A stretch of 64,000 nt of DNA from Streptomyces triticagri (GCF_003429565.1 NZ_QUAK01000013.1:20046-84045), one strand, 5' to 3'; shown: positions 28,243 to 36,767, counted from the stretch's first letter. Notes: generated by a model not told the origin, from the sequence alone. Translations and numbers: made by a program.

Positions 28243-28344
28243 AGGCGCCCACCATTCGGCGTAAGGTGTGGCGCGTGGGTTTGCCTGAGAAGGCTCTCGG
28301 GTACACCATGGAAGTCACGGATCGTTCGCGACCGTGCTAACCCG

Positions 28345-28446
28345 GTCCGACTCCTCCCCCCCCCGAGTCGGCCGTGGGGACGACCCCCGCTCTCCCCCCC
28401 GGCGGGGGTCGTCGCATGTCCGGGCCCGTTTGGGCCCTTTTCTTTT
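28345..28446 (+). ncRNA. 6C small RNA
   Basis: Two hairpins have loops made of cytosine runs. CCGACTC/GAGTCGG (28347-28371) has nine Cs in the loop, and the perfect 12-base stem GACGACCCCCGC/GCGGGGGTCGTC (28379-28413) has seven Cs in the loop. They are followed by GGGCCC-GTTT-GGGCCC and TTTTCTTTT (28422-28446), an intrinsic terminator. Two C-loop hairpins define the actinobacterial 6C RNA family, and the position between the HAD gene and ssd matches the mycobacterial 6C RNA. The 5' end is an estimate from TGCTAA at 28335-28340 as a possible -10. In mycobacteria this RNA uses the C-loops to pair with G-rich mRNA sites. Confidence 0.88.
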
Positions 28447-28741
28447 GATCAACTTCGCCTCCTCGGCGCTTCGGTGTGCCGGCGTCCCGTCCGGCCCGTG
28501 TCGTCACTGTGCGTGATGGTAGGGCTGCTGTGGGGAAGATCCGGGGATCGCCCGCGTACCTCACCGCTTTGAGTGAGCGAGTTATTCACAACCCGCGAGT
28601 TGTCCACAGTTTTGGACCAAGATCCACACGATTTCCAGTACTCGCTCATGGTGAATCCCGCTCGCGAAGTTCGCGGTTGTGTTCACGGCCCACTTCGCGA
28701 CTGCGGATTCACCACGTTCACAGCGAGAGGGGGCGGAGATC
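28447..28741. promoter_or_regulatory. ssd/tad operon leader region with DnaA boxes
   Basis: No gene is seen between the 6C RNA terminator and ssd. The stretch 28580-28690 is relatively AT-rich and should contain the operon promoter. Two DnaA-box-like 9-mers are present (28582-28608). GAGAGGGGG and GGAG precede the GTG start at 28742. Confidence 0.5.
28582..28608 (+). promoter_or_regulatory. Pair of DnaA boxes
   Basis: TTATTCACA (28582-28590) and TTGTCCACA (28600-28608) are direct repeats 18 bases apart. The second is the Streptomyces consensus DnaA box; the first differs from E. coli TTATCCACA at one base. Another perfect TTGTCCACA occurs at 31876-31884 inside tadC. Confidence 0.5.
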
Positions 28742-29833
28742 GTGCCCGCATCGATCACGCACGACCGGCCGGCGGCCGGAGCAGGACAGCTCGAGGGACC
28801 GCTGATCGTCACGGAGGACGCGGCGCTGCTCGACGACTTGTTGCGGCTGTGTGCCGCGGCGGGCGCACGGCCGGAAGTGCACCCTGCGATCCCGGACCGT
28901 ACGGGCAGTTGGGACGCGGCGTCCCTGGTGCTGGTGGGCGACGACGCGGCCCGGCGGCTGCATGGCGCCGCCCGCAGACGCGGCGTCTGCCTGGTGGGAC
29001 ACGACCAGGACGATCCGGATGTCTGGCAGCGGGCCGTCGAGATCGGTGCTGATCACGTGCTGAGACTGCCGGACAGCGAGCAATGGCTGGTGGACCGCAT
29101 CGCCGATGTGGTGGAGGGCGTCGGCGGGCATGCCCTGACGGTCGGCGTGCTCGGCGGATGCGGAGGTGCCGGTGCCTCCACGCTGGCCTGCGCCCTCGCG
29201 GTGACGGCGGCCAGAGCCGGACGACGCACCATGCTGGTGGACGCCGATCCGCTGGGAGGCGGGCTGGACGTACTGCTCGGCGGAGAGGCGGCGAAAGGAC
29301 TGCGCTGGCCCGCCTTCGCCGAATCGCGTGGGCGGCTCGGCAGCGGGGCCCTGGAGGCCGCGCTGCCCGAGCTGCATGCGCTCCGCGTCCTGAGCTGGGA
29401 CCGGGGAGATTCGGTGGCGGTGCCCGCCGAAGCGATGCGGGCCGTGCTGGCCGCGGCGCGACGTCGCGGCGGCGTGGTCGTCGTGGATCTTCCGCGCAGG
29501 GTCGACGCCGCGGTCGCCGAAGCTCTGACGCAGCTGGATGTCGGGCTGCTTGTGGTGCCGGCCGCGCTTCGGCCCGTGGCGGCGTCAGGGAGGGTGGCCG
29601 CGGCGGCCGGGATGGTGCTCGGGGATCTGCGGGCGGTCGTGAGAGGGCCTTTCACCGTGGGCATCGGCGCCGAGGAAGTGGCCCGGTTGCTCGGTCTGCC
29701 GCTGGCAGGTGAGCTCCCCGACGAGCCGGGGCTCGCGCGGGACGACGCACCGCCCGGTGCCCGGCAGCGCGGACCGCTCGCCCGGTTCTGTGAGGCCTTC
29801 TGGCAGCGGGTGCCCGCGGGTGGCCGGTCATGA
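28742..29833 (+). CDS. ssd: Septum-site-determining-like protein Ssd (CpaE/MinD-like)
   Basis: A 363-residue protein with an N-terminal receiver-like region (about 20-120) and a C-terminal MinD/CpaE-type domain. The P-loop reads LGGCGGAGASTLACA (about 134-148) and lacks the usual MinD lysines, so ATPase activity is uncertain. VDADPLGGGLDVLLG follows as the switch. Ssd in M. tuberculosis (Rv3660c) inhibits septation when overproduced; as first gene of the tad operon it may instead localise the Tad machine. GTG 28742 is preceded by GAGAGGGGG at 8 bases. Its end overlaps tadA (ATGA at 29830-29833). Confidence 0.88.
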   Translation: MPASITHDRPAAGAGQLEGPLIVTEDAALLDDLLRLCAAAGARPEVHPAIPDRTGSWDAASLVLVGDDAARRLHGAARRRGVCLVGHDQDDPDVWQRAVEIGADHVLRLPDSEQWLVDRIADVVEGVGGHALTVGVLGGCGGAGASTLACALAVTAARAGRRTMLVDADPLGGGLDVLLGGEAAKGLRWPAFAESRGRLGSGALEAALPELHALRVLSWDRGDSVAVPAEAMRAVLAAARRRGGVVVVDLPRRVDAAVAEALTQLDVGLLVVPAALRPVAASGRVAAAAGMVLGDLRAVVRGPFTVGIGAEEVARLLGLPLAGELPDEPGLARDDAPPGARQRGPLARFCEAFWQRVPAGGRS

Positions 29834-31029
29834 CGGGCACACTGCTCGACGCGGTACGCCACTGGCTCACCGAACGCGGGGCCGAGCCCACCCCGGCGCG
29901 AGTCGCCGAAGCCCTCCGCGCGCGGGGCAGAGTGCTCGGCGACCGCGAACTTCTCGAAGTGGTGGGCGAGTTGCGCTCGGAACTGGTCGGGGCCGGTCCT
30001 TTGGAAACCCTGCTCGCCGACCCCGAGGTCACCGATGTCCTCGTATCGGCACCGGACCGGGTGTGGGTCGACCGCGGGCACGGTCTCGAACTGACCTCGA
30101 TCCGCTTCGCCGACGCGGCCGCAGTGCGGCGCCTGGCGCAGCGCCTCGCCACGGTGGCCGGACGGCGCCTCGACGACGCCCGGCCCTGGGTGGACGCTCG
30201 ACTGCCGGACGGCACGCGTCTGCACGCCGTGCTTCCTCCGGTCGCCGTCGGCTCGACCTGTCTGTCGCTGCGCGTGGTGCGGCCGAAGGCCTTCTCGCTG
30301 GCCGAGTTGGTGGCGGCCGAGACCGTGCCGCCGGGAGGTGACGCCGTGCTGCGGGCGCTGATCGAGGCCAGGCTCTCGTTCGTGATCAGCGGAGGTACGG
30401 GGTCGGGGAAGACCACCCTGCTCGCGGCGCTGCTCGGGGTCGTCGGGGCTCGGGAGCGGATCGTGCTCGCCGAGGACTCGGCGGAGTTGCGGCCCGATCA
30501 CCCGCATGTGGTCCGCCTCGAAACGCGTCCGGCGAACCAGGAGGGCGCCGGCCTGGTCACGCTGCAGGACCTCGTGCGGCAGGCGCTGCGGATGCGGCCC
30601 GACCGGCTGGTGGTCGGGGAGGTGCGAGGGGCCGAGGTCGTCCATCTGCTGGCCGCTCTCAACACCGGGCACGGAGGTGGTTCGGGGACGGTTCATGCGA
30701 ATGCCGCCGCGGATGTGCCGGCCCGTCTGGAGGCGCTGGCCACGGCGGCCGGGCTGGATCGTGCCGCTCTGCACAGCCAGTTGGCGGCCGCGCTGTCCGT
30801 CGTACTGCACCTCGACCGGGACCGGAGCGGTCGACGGCGCGTCGCGGAGGTGCGGGTGCTCGAGCGGGGTGGCGACGGGTTGGTGCGGGCGGTGCCGGCT
30901 CTGCGGTGGGGGCCGAGGGCGTTCGAGCGGGCGGCGGGATGGGAGCGGCTTCGAGGGCTGCTCGGCGGATTCGACGGTGCGCTGGTCGACGGTGCGCACG
31001 TCGGTGCGGAGTCCGGGGGTGCGGCATGA
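29830..31029 (+). CDS. tadA: TadA/CpaF-family secretion ATPase
   Basis: Cytosolic hexameric ATPase that powers Tad pilus assembly or secretion (399 residues). An N-terminal domain (1-170) is followed by Walker [16 protein letters not shown] (about 191-205), the Asp box [14 protein letters not shown], Walker [13 protein letters not shown] and the His box [13 protein letters not shown]. The stop overlaps the tadB start (ATGA at 31026-31029). Confidence 0.95.
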   Translation: MTGTLLDAVRHWLTERGAEPTPARVAEALRARGRVLGDRELLEVVGELRSELVGAGPLETLLADPEVTDVLVSAPDRVWVDRGHGLELTSIRFADAAAVRRLAQRLATVAGRRLDDARPWVDARLPDGTRLHAVLPPVAVGSTCLSLRVVRPKAFSLAELVAAETVPPGGDAVLRALIEARLSFVISGGTGSGKTTLLAALLGVVGARERIVLAEDSAELRPDHPHVVRLETRPANQEGAGLVTLQDLVRQALRMRPDRLVVGEVRGAEVVHLLAALNTGHGGGSGTVHANAAADVPARLEALATAAGLDRAALHSQLAAALSVVLHLDRDRSGRRRVAEVRVLERGGDGLVRAVPALRWGPRAFERAAGWERLRGLLGGFDGALVDGAHVGAESGGAA

Positions 31030-31829
31030 GGGTGCGAGGGCGGGAGCAGCGGCGGGTTCGCGCGTTGTTCGTGGTCGGCGATGCGGCGGACGGCGGTCGG
31101 GTTGCCGGGTGTGCGCAGTGGTGGGCGGAGCGAGGGAGGTCGGGTGGGCGTAGGCCCGAAGCCTGGTGTGTGGCCGTGGGGCTGGTGCTCGCGGTGCACG
31201 GCGGATCGGTGGTGCCGCTGCTGCTCTGCGGAGTCGCGGCCCCGGTGTTGGCGAGAGTCTGGCGCTCGCGGGCGCAGGCGCGTACGGCGCGGGAGCGGGG
31301 AGATGCCGTCATCGCCTTGTGCGGTGCGGTGGCCGCCGAAGTGCGGGCCGGGCGGCAGCCGGCCGAGGCGCTGTTGACCGCGGCGCGGGAGGCCGGCGCG
31401 GGGATGGGGAGCGGGACGGGCGTGGTGCTGGCCGCGGCGCGGTTCGGTGGCGATGTGCCTGGGGCGTTGAGGGAGGCCGCGAAGGCGCCGGGCGCCCAGG
31501 GGCTGCTCGGGCTTGCGGCGTGCTGGTCGGTGGCGGTGGAGCGGGGCGCAGGACTCGATACGGGGCTCGCTCGGCTCGAGGGCGCGCTGCGGGCCGAGCG
31601 GGATCAACGGGACCAGCTGCAGGCCCAGTTGGCAGGGGCGCGGGCCACGGCGGTGTTGCTGGCCGGGTTGCCGGTGGTCGGGCTGCTGATGGGAGCCGCG
31701 TTCGGGGCGGATCCGTTGCGAGTCCTGCTGCATACGGGAGCGGGGCTCGGATGTCTGGCTGTGGGCGCGGTGCTGGAAGGGGTGGGGCTCTGGTGGGCCT
31801 GGTCGATCGTGCGCGGGGCGGAGGGATGA
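31026..31829 (+). CDS. tadB: TadB-like inner-membrane protein
   Basis: Type II/Tad secretion platform protein (267 residues). There is a basic N-terminus, two hydrophobic helices around residues 45-75, then the T2SSF-like cytosolic helical domain (GDAVIALCGAVAAEVRAGRQPAEAL... to about 205). Two further membrane helices (about 205-260) complete it. ATG 31026 overlaps the tadA stop. Third positions are nearly all G or C, as in its neighbours. Confidence 0.88.
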   Translation: MRVRGREQRRVRALFVVGDAADGGRVAGCAQWWAERGRSGGRRPEAWCVAVGLVLAVHGGSVVPLLLCGVAAPVLARVWRSRAQARTARERGDAVIALCGAVAAEVRAGRQPAEALLTAAREAGAGMGSGTGVVLAAARFGGDVPGALREAAKAPGAQGLLGLAACWSVAVERGAGLDTGLARLEGALRAERDQRDQLQAQLAGARATAVLLAGLPVVGLLMGAAFGADPLRVLLHTGAGLGCLAVGAVLEGVGLWWAWSIVRGAEG

Positions 31830-31832
31830 GCG

Positions 31833-32729
31833 GTGAGTGGTGAGATGAGGGGATTTGCGGTGTCGGGTACGGAAGTTGTCCACAGGCTGGGGGTGGGGCT
31901 GTTGATCGGTGCTGGGTTTCTGGGGATCGTGTCGGTGGTGTGGGCCGTGGTGGCCGGGCGGCAGGTGCGAGGGGTTCGTGCTCGGGTGCGGGCGCTGGGA
32001 CATCTGATGCCGTCGGACGTGAAGCACGGGCTGCGGCGGGAGGAGGGGCACGGTCCGCGGTGCGGGGTGAGGTCTGACTCGACGTCCGGAGCGCGGATCG
32101 GACGGTGGTTGTCGGGGGCTGGTGCGGGAGCCGGGTGGGTGCCGGTGGTGGGGGTGGCCTGTGCGGGTTACGCGCTGTGGGGAGGCGCGTTCGGCGGGCT
32201 GGTCGGCTTGATCGTGGCGTATCTCGTACGGCGTCGACTGCACGGACGGGACGCTGCGGAAGGAACGGCCGAATCGGCGGAGGCGGAACGGCAGTTGCCG
32301 TTGGCCGCGGATCTGCTGGCCGCCTGTGTGGCGGCCGGGGCACGGCCCGTCGTGGCCGCCGAGTACGTGGGGCGGTCCTTGCCGGGGCCGGTGGGGCGGT
32401 GCCTGACGAGAGTGGCCGCCGAACTGCGGCTCGGTGGTGAACCGGCCGAGGCCTGGGGAAGGTTGGCCGCGATACCCGGGCGGGGGGCGGCCTCGCTCGC
32501 GCGCTGTCTGGAGCGGGCGGAGGCGTCCGGGGCACCGGCCGCCGAGCAAGTGGCAGGTCTGGCGGCCGAGTGCCGGTCGGTCTGGGCGCGGGCGGCCATC
32601 GCGAGGGCGCGCCGGGCGGCGGTGGTGATGGCTGCGCCCGTGGGGCTCTGCTTTCTGCCGGCGTTCCTGATGGTGGGCATCGTGCCCGTGCTGATCGGAC
32701 TCACAGGCCAGATCTTGAACGGCGAATGA
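31833..32729 (+). CDS. tadC: TadC-like inner-membrane protein
   Basis: Second platform protein of the Tad system (298 residues). Membrane helices lie at about 20-42, 98-130 and 265-295. The T2SSF domain lies between 148 and 260 (LPLAADLLAACVAAGARP...GEPAEAWGRLAAIPG). It starts at GTG 31833, three bases after tadB. A perfect DnaA box (TTGTCCACA, 31876-31884) lies within the coding sequence. Confidence 0.88.
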   Translation: MSGEMRGFAVSGTEVVHRLGVGLLIGAGFLGIVSVVWAVVAGRQVRGVRARVRALGHLMPSDVKHGLRREEGHGPRCGVRSDSTSGARIGRWLSGAGAGAGWVPVVGVACAGYALWGGAFGGLVGLIVAYLVRRRLHGRDAAEGTAESAEAERQLPLAADLLAACVAAGARPVVAAEYVGRSLPGPVGRCLTRVAAELRLGGEPAEAWGRLAAIPGRGAASLARCLERAEASGAPAAEQVAGLAAECRSVWARAAIARARRAAVVMAAPVGLCFLPAFLMVGIVPVLIGLTGQILNGE

Positions 32730-32783
32730 GTGCGCATCTGTTGAGGCGGGTGGCTCGGGGTGGCCGAGAGGTCGGATGAGGGA

Positions 32784-32834
32784 TGTCGGGATTCATGGGG
32801 GTTCGGGATTCGTAGCGGTTCGGGATTCAGAGGA
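32784..32834. repeat. Three 17-bp tandem repeats upstream of the pilin gene
   Basis: Units at 32784-32800, 32801-32817 and 32818-32834 share TCGGGATTC in register, e.g. GTTCGGGATTCGTAGCG. They lie in the 131-base gap between tadC and the pilin gene. Confidence 0.6.
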
Positions 32835-32860
32835 GTTCGAGGGCTTGTGAGGGGTGTGCG

Positions 32861-33106
32861 ATGAGGTCTGTTCGGTGGGCACGGGTGATGCGAGGCGTGC
32901 GGCGGTGGCGGGTTCGGGTCCTGCGGGTGCCGAGGGAGAGGAGGCGGCACGGGCTGGGGGACGACGGGATGATCACGTCCGAGTACGCGCTGGGGACCGT
33001 GGCGGCCTGTGGATTTGCCGCGGTGCTCTACCGGGTGGTCACCAGCGACATGGTCAAGGGTGCGCTGGAGGCGGTCATCGGCAAGGGGCTCGATGCCCAG
33101 TTCTGA
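32861..33106 (+). CDS. Flp-pilin-like DUF4244 protein
   Basis: An 81-residue prepilin-like protein. A long basic leader (1-34) ends in GDDG, followed by MITSEYALGTVAACGFAAVLYRVV, a type IV/Flp pilin N-terminus with the conserved glutamate at +5 relative to a cut after the glycine. No prepilin peptidase gene is in this window. It belongs to DUF4244, always found beside actinobacterial tad genes (M. tuberculosis Rv3656c). The 3' end overlaps the TadE gene by 14 bases. Confidence 0.9.
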   Translation: MRSVRWARVMRGVRRWRVRVLRVPRERRRHGLGDDGMITSEYALGTVAACGFAAVLYRVVTSDMVKGALEAVIGKGLDAQF

Positions 33107-33518
33107 GCGGAGCGGAGTGGATGAGGGCTGTGTGACGGCCGAGACCGCCGTGGTGCTGCCGGTGCTTGCGATCGTCGCGGTGTCGATGCTCTGGGGACTG
33201 ATGGCGGCCTGCGCCCAGATCCAGTGCGTGGACGCCGCCCGGGCCGGCGCCAGGGCGGCGGCCCGGCAGGAAGCATCGGCGGATGTGGTGGCTGTCGCGG
33301 AGCAGGCGGCGCCGCGTGGGGCTCGGGTCTCCGTAGGCAGAGAGGGGGAATTGGTGCGGGTGTCGGTCGAGGCCCGCTCGGCGGGGATCGGAGGGCTGGC
33401 GCTTGATGTGGGTGCCGAAGCGGTTGCGTTGGCGGAGGACCGGGTGGGTGGCGCGGTGGAGAGCGAGGAGGGCGGCGTGGCCGAGAGGCGCGAGGACGGC
33501 GCCGTGGCGGGCGGATGA
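33093..33518 (+). CDS. TadE-like pseudopilin
   Basis: A 141-residue protein with the TadE signature: a short leader, then GCVTAETAVVLPVLAIVAVSMLWGLM, where the glutamate after TA is the conserved pilin-type residue. An outside domain follows, beginning QIQCVDAARAGARAAARQE. ATG 33093 lies inside the preceding gene with AAGGGG four bases upstream; GTG 33117 is an alternative. Minor pseudopilins of this kind are assembled by the Tad machine. Confidence 0.87.
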   Translation: MPSSERSGVDEGCVTAETAVVLPVLAIVAVSMLWGLMAACAQIQCVDAARAGARAAARQEASADVVAVAEQAAPRGARVSVGREGELVRVSVEARSAGIGGLALDVGAEAVALAEDRVGGAVESEEGGVAERREDGAVAGG

Positions 33519-33903
33519 CGGGGTGGCCAGTGTGTGGGCGGTGTTCGTGGTCGGGGTGTTGGCCGTGGTGGTCGGTGTGGTGTTGCTCATGGGGCAGGCG
33601 ATCCTGGGCCGCCACCGGGCGGGCGGAGCAGCGGACTTGGTGGCCCTCGCGGTGGCGGACCGTGCCCTGGACGGGCAGCAGCCGGCCTGCGCGACGGGCG
33701 CTCGGGTGGCCCGGGCGCAACGGGGCGAGTTGGTGCGCTGCACGGTGCGTGGGGAGATCGCGGATGTGACCGTGCGGGCCGGAGCGGGGCCGTTCGATGC
33801 GGAGGTGCGATCCAGGGCAGGGCCCGCTCATGGATGGGGAGTTGAGGCTGGAAAGGGGGAGTTGAGGCTGCAAGGGGGAGCTGGGGCTGGCAGGAGGAGC
33901 TGA
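33448..33903 (+). CDS. TadE-like protein of the helicase/secretion-neighbourhood family
   Basis: A 151-residue protein with an Arg-rich leader, then DDGVASVWAVFVVGVLAVVVGVVLLMGQA (one membrane helix) and HRAGGAADLVALAVADRAL. This is the pattern of the TadE-like family found between tad genes and the DEAH helicase (M. tuberculosis Rv3654c). GTG 33448 is chosen because GGAGG (33434-33438) sits nine bases upstream; the gene then overlaps tadE by 71 bases. The last 20 codons consist of a short G-rich tandem repeat, so the true C-terminus may be variable. Confidence 0.78.
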   Translation: MARWRARRAAWPRGARTAPWRADDGVASVWAVFVVGVLAVVVGVVLLMGQAILGRHRAGGAADLVALAVADRALDGQQPACATGARVARAQRGELVRCTVRGEIADVTVRAGAGPFDAEVRSRAGPAHGWGVEAGKGELRLQGGAGAGRRS

Positions 33904-34072
33904 GGCCGGGTGGGGGCGTACCGGTGCCGGTCAGGGCCGTGCTCCCGTGCCCGACGGTGATCGAGGAGTGAGAGCGAGGTGCCGGGAGGGGATGGTGTGT
34001 GGAGATCTGGTTGTCAAGAAGGGAAGTCAAATCGGGCGTGTTGATCTAGGGTTGCCATATTCCCTATTTCGC
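33904..34072. promoter_or_regulatory. tad/conservon junction and probable cvnA promoter
   Basis: The last 60 bases are AT-rich against the background. TTGATC (34041-34046) and CTATTT (34064-34069) are 17 bases apart and could be a -35/-10 pair for a leaderless or very short-leader cvnA message. Confidence 0.4.
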
Positions 34073-35965
34073 ATGGGAGTTCGGTGTGCCGGAAGGGGCA
34101 TTCGTCGTGGCTGGGGTGCGCAGGGGCGTCGGGTCGGGTGTGCCGTGGTGAGCCGCGGTTTCGGAGGCCGTACGGCTGCGGTCTGGGCCGCGGCCGTGGT
34201 GGTCGCGGGCGGGGTCGCCGTCCTCGTACTGATGGGCGCGGCCGACGATTGGCGTGCGGCGCTGGCCGCCGGCTGCGCCTCGGTGGCCGTGCTCCTGCTG
34301 ACCGGGCTGCTGGTGCTGGCCCGGCGGCTGTCCGCCGAGCGCGCGGAGCGTGCGGGGGCTGAGCGGCTTGCCGCGGCCCGCGGTGCTGAGGTCGTGCACC
34401 TGGCGGGCGTACGGGCTCCGGCGATCGCCGAACGGGTGCGTGCGGGACAGCGGTTGGAAGGCGTTCCGGGGCCGCTGGCGGCGCCCGGTGAGACCGGTGC
34501 CGAGTTCGAGCGGGCCGTGTCCGCGATGATCGTGGCGCTGGGTTCGGACGAGGCGATGCGGCGTGAGCGCGGGCTGCGCGACTCCGTGCAGGCCGCCTTC
34601 GAGTCCGTCGCGCGGACCATGCACGCGATGGCGTCCGTACAGCAGCAACTCCTGGACCAGGTGGAGCAGTCCATCGACGACCCCCGGGTGATGGCCGATG
34701 TGATGAAGGCCGACCACGCTGCGGCGCAGATGACCCGTAAGGCGCAGACGCTCCTGGTGATGTGCGGAGTGTGGCCCGCGCGACGGGAGAACCGCCCGGT
34801 CTCCCTGTACGACTGCGTGCGCGGCGCGCAGTCACGGATCGTGGAGTACAGCCGTATCGAGGTGAGGGGCGGGCAGACGCTGTACGCGGTGGCTCCGGCC
34901 GTCGAAGGCCTGATGCACGCCATCGCCGAACTCCTGGACAACGCCACCACGTTCTCGCCCCAGAACCACCCGGTCGTGGTCAACATCCGGGAGGTCGGCG
35001 CCGGAGCGGTCATCGAGATCGAGGATGCCGGGCGTGGCATGCCGCAGGACGTGCTCGAGCAGGCCACCCGGCTGCTCCGCGACGACCAGGACCTGGCCCG
35101 GCTCGGTGCGGTGCCGCGTCTCGGACTCGCCTGCGTCGGGCGGTGGAGCCGTGAGCTGGGCTTCGAGGTGAAGCTGAACGGGACGTCGGCGTACGGCGGT
35201 ACGTGTGCGGTGACGTTCGTACCGTTCCACCTGATGACCGAACCGGCCCAGCAGTCGGCGGCGCCCGCGAGGTGGCCGGACCCGTACGGGATGCCGCAGC
35301 AGCGGCAGGACGAACCGGCGGCCGTGCTGATGCCGGGGCCGGGGCGGCCGGGAGACGGGCAGGCAGGCGCAGCGGCGCCGGGCGCTCCCGCGCAGGCGCC
35401 GATGCCGGCGGCGACAGCGGCGACACCTGCCACGGCGGCGACACCTGCCACGGCGGCGACACCTGCGACAGCGGCGACACCCGCGACGACGACGGCCGCG
35501 AAGGGTGGGCAACTGCCCTTCTCCGCGCAGCCGTTGCCGTCCTCCGCACCACCGTCTTCGTCTCCGCTGCCCCCGGCGGAGCAGGCGGAACCTGTGAATC
35601 CACTGGACCTGCCACCCGGGGCCCCGACGCCGGAGGGCCCCGCGGGCCCCGCCGAAACCCCCGTCGGCCTTCCGCGGCGGCGGAGTAGGCGTGGCGCGAC
35701 CCAGGCGGCCATGCGGTCGTTGCCCGCCGCAGCGCAGTCCGGGGCTGCTCCGGCGCCGCAGCCCGAGCCGGCCGCCGAGCCCTGGACGCCGGAGGCGGCG
35801 GGCGCGTCGATCGCCAGCGTGGTGTCCGGCACCCTGCGCGGCCGCGCGGAACTCCGCGCCGAGGAAACGCCGGCGGCAGGCCCTGGCACGACGGCGGCCC
35901 CGCTGCCTCCTCTCGAACCGTCCCCATCCCCAACCCCCGACGAGCACGACGGAGGCCGGCCGTGA
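34073..35965 (+). CDS. cvnA: Conservon sensor-kinase-like protein CvnA
   Basis: First gene of a conservon, a four-protein membrane complex likened to eukaryotic G-protein-coupled receptors (630 residues). Two hydrophobic helices (about 35-85) precede a cytosolic region and a HATPase domain, with N-box AIAELLDNATTFSP, G1 EIEDAGRGMP and a G2-like segment. No phosphoacceptor H-box is evident, as in other CvnA proteins. The last 230 residues are Ala/Pro-rich, with four 18-bp coding repeats (35414-35485, TAATPA units). ATG 34073 is chosen over the longer open frame because the upstream bases are AT-rich and non-coding. The stop overlaps cvnB (ATGs at 35962). Confidence 0.88.
   Translation: MGVRCAGRGIRRGWGAQGRRVGCAVVSRGFGGRTAAVWAAAVVVAGGVAVLVLMGAADDWRAALAAGCASVAVLLLTGLLVLARRLSAERAERAGAERLAAARGAEVVHLAGVRAPAIAERVRAGQRLEGVPGPLAAPGETGAEFERAVSAMIVALGSDEAMRRERGLRDSVQAAFESVARTMHAMASVQQQLLDQVEQSIDDPRVMADVMKADHAAAQMTRKAQTLLVMCGVWPARRENRPVSLYDCVRGAQSRIVEYSRIEVRGGQTLYAVAPAVEGLMHAIAELLDNATTFSPQNHPVVVNIREVGAGAVIEIEDAGRGMPQDVLEQATRLLRDDQDLARLGAVPRLGLACVGRWSRELGFEVKLNGTSAYGGTCAVTFVPFHLMTEPAQQSAAPARWPDPYGMPQQRQDEPAAVLMPGPGRPGDGQAGAAAPGAPAQAPMPAATAATPATAATPATAATPATAATPATTTAAKGGQLPFSAQPLPSSAPPSSSPLPPAEQAEPVNPLDLPPGAPTPEGPAGPAETPVGLPRRRSRRGATQAAMRSLPAAAQSGAAPAPQPEPAAEPWTPEAAGASIASVVSGTLRGRAELRAEETPAAGPGTTAAPLPPLEPSPSPTPDEHDGGRP
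35414..35485 (+). repeat. Four 18-bp in-frame repeats in cvnA
   Basis: Units ACGGCGGCGACACCTGCC and close variants, four in a row, encode TAATPA hexapeptides in the linker. Confidence 0.75.
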
Positions 35966-36408
35966 CCGGAACCATCGCCCCCCTTCCCGACCTGGGCTGG
36001 ATGCTCCGCCCGCTGACCGAGATACCCGGCGTCCGGCACGCCGTGGTGGTGTCCGAGGACGGGCTGCGGCTCGGCCACATGTCCGCGGCGAACCTCACCG
36101 GTCCGGTGGCTGCGCTCAGCGTGGACGAGGCGGAGGCGCTCTCCGCGGCGTGCGCGGCGATGACGATGACGGGGCGTTCGACCACGTCGCTGCTGTTCGG
36201 TGCCGGAGCTCGGGTACGGCAGCAGATGGTGGAGTCGGATCACGGATTCGTGCTCTTCACCCATGCCGGGGAGGGGGCGTATCTCGGTGTCGCCACCGAT
36301 CCGCAGGCGGACGTCGGCCTGGTGGCCCAGCAGATGCAGTTGCTGGTCGCGAAGATCGGCGCCCATCTGACCAGTCAGCCGCGGGACACGGCAGCCGCAT
36401 CGTCGTGA
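35962..36408 (+). CDS. cvnB: Conservon roadblock/LC7 protein CvnB
   Basis: A 148-residue roadblock/LC7-domain protein (LDLGWMLRPL-like N-terminus, GVRHAVVVSEDGLRLG, GFVLFTHAGEGAYLGVATDPQADVGLV). It probably acts as partner or regulator of the CvnD GTPase, by analogy with MglB/MglA. It overlaps cvnA and cvnC by four bases each. Confidence 0.93.
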   Translation: MTGTIAPLPDLGWMLRPLTEIPGVRHAVVVSEDGLRLGHMSAANLTGPVAALSVDEAEALSAACAAMTMTGRSTTSLLFGAGARVRQQMVESDHGFVLFTHAGEGAYLGVATDPQADVGLVAQQMQLLVAKIGAHLTSQPRDTAAASS

Positions 36409-36767
36409 CGGAGCGCCGGCCGGAGGAGCGCACGACCTCGGCGATCCGCCCGTATGTCATCACGCGCGGCCGGGCGGTGTCCGATGCCCAGACGCTGGCC
36501 TGGGAGTCGCTGGTGATGGCGACCGACGAGGCGTTCCCCGCCTCGCTCCAGCCCGAGCACCAGAAGATCCTGGCGCACTGTCAGGGGCTGCTCTCGGTCG
36601 CCGAGGTGGCCGCGCACATCGGGCAGCCGCCCTCGGTCGTCCAGGTGCTGCTCGCCGATCTCCTCGAGTGGGGACTGATCGTGACCCGCCCGCCCATCCC
36701 CACGGCCGAACGCGCCGATGTGACCATGCTCAGAAAGGTCCTCCATGGTCTCGAAAGCCGCCTCTGA
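36405..36767 (+). CDS. cvnC: Conservon DUF742 protein CvnC
   Basis: A 120-residue DUF742 protein. Recognised by IRPYVITRGR near the N-terminus and the winged-helix-like C-terminal part LSVAEVAAHIGQPPSVVQVLLADLLEWGLI. It probably links the sensor and the GTPase. GTG 36405 overlaps the cvnB stop. Its 3' end overlaps cvnD by 23 bases. Confidence 0.92.
   Translation: MTERRPEERTTSAIRPYVITRGRAVSDAQTLAWESLVMATDEAFPASLQPEHQKILAHCQGLLSVAEVAAHIGQPPSVVQVLLADLLEWGLIVTRPPIPTAERADVTMLRKVLHGLESRL

Noticed and set aside
28275..28340. A 21-codon plus-strand peptide (GTG 28275) just before the 6C RNA
   Set aside because: It has no ribosome site and overlaps the probable promoter of the RNA.
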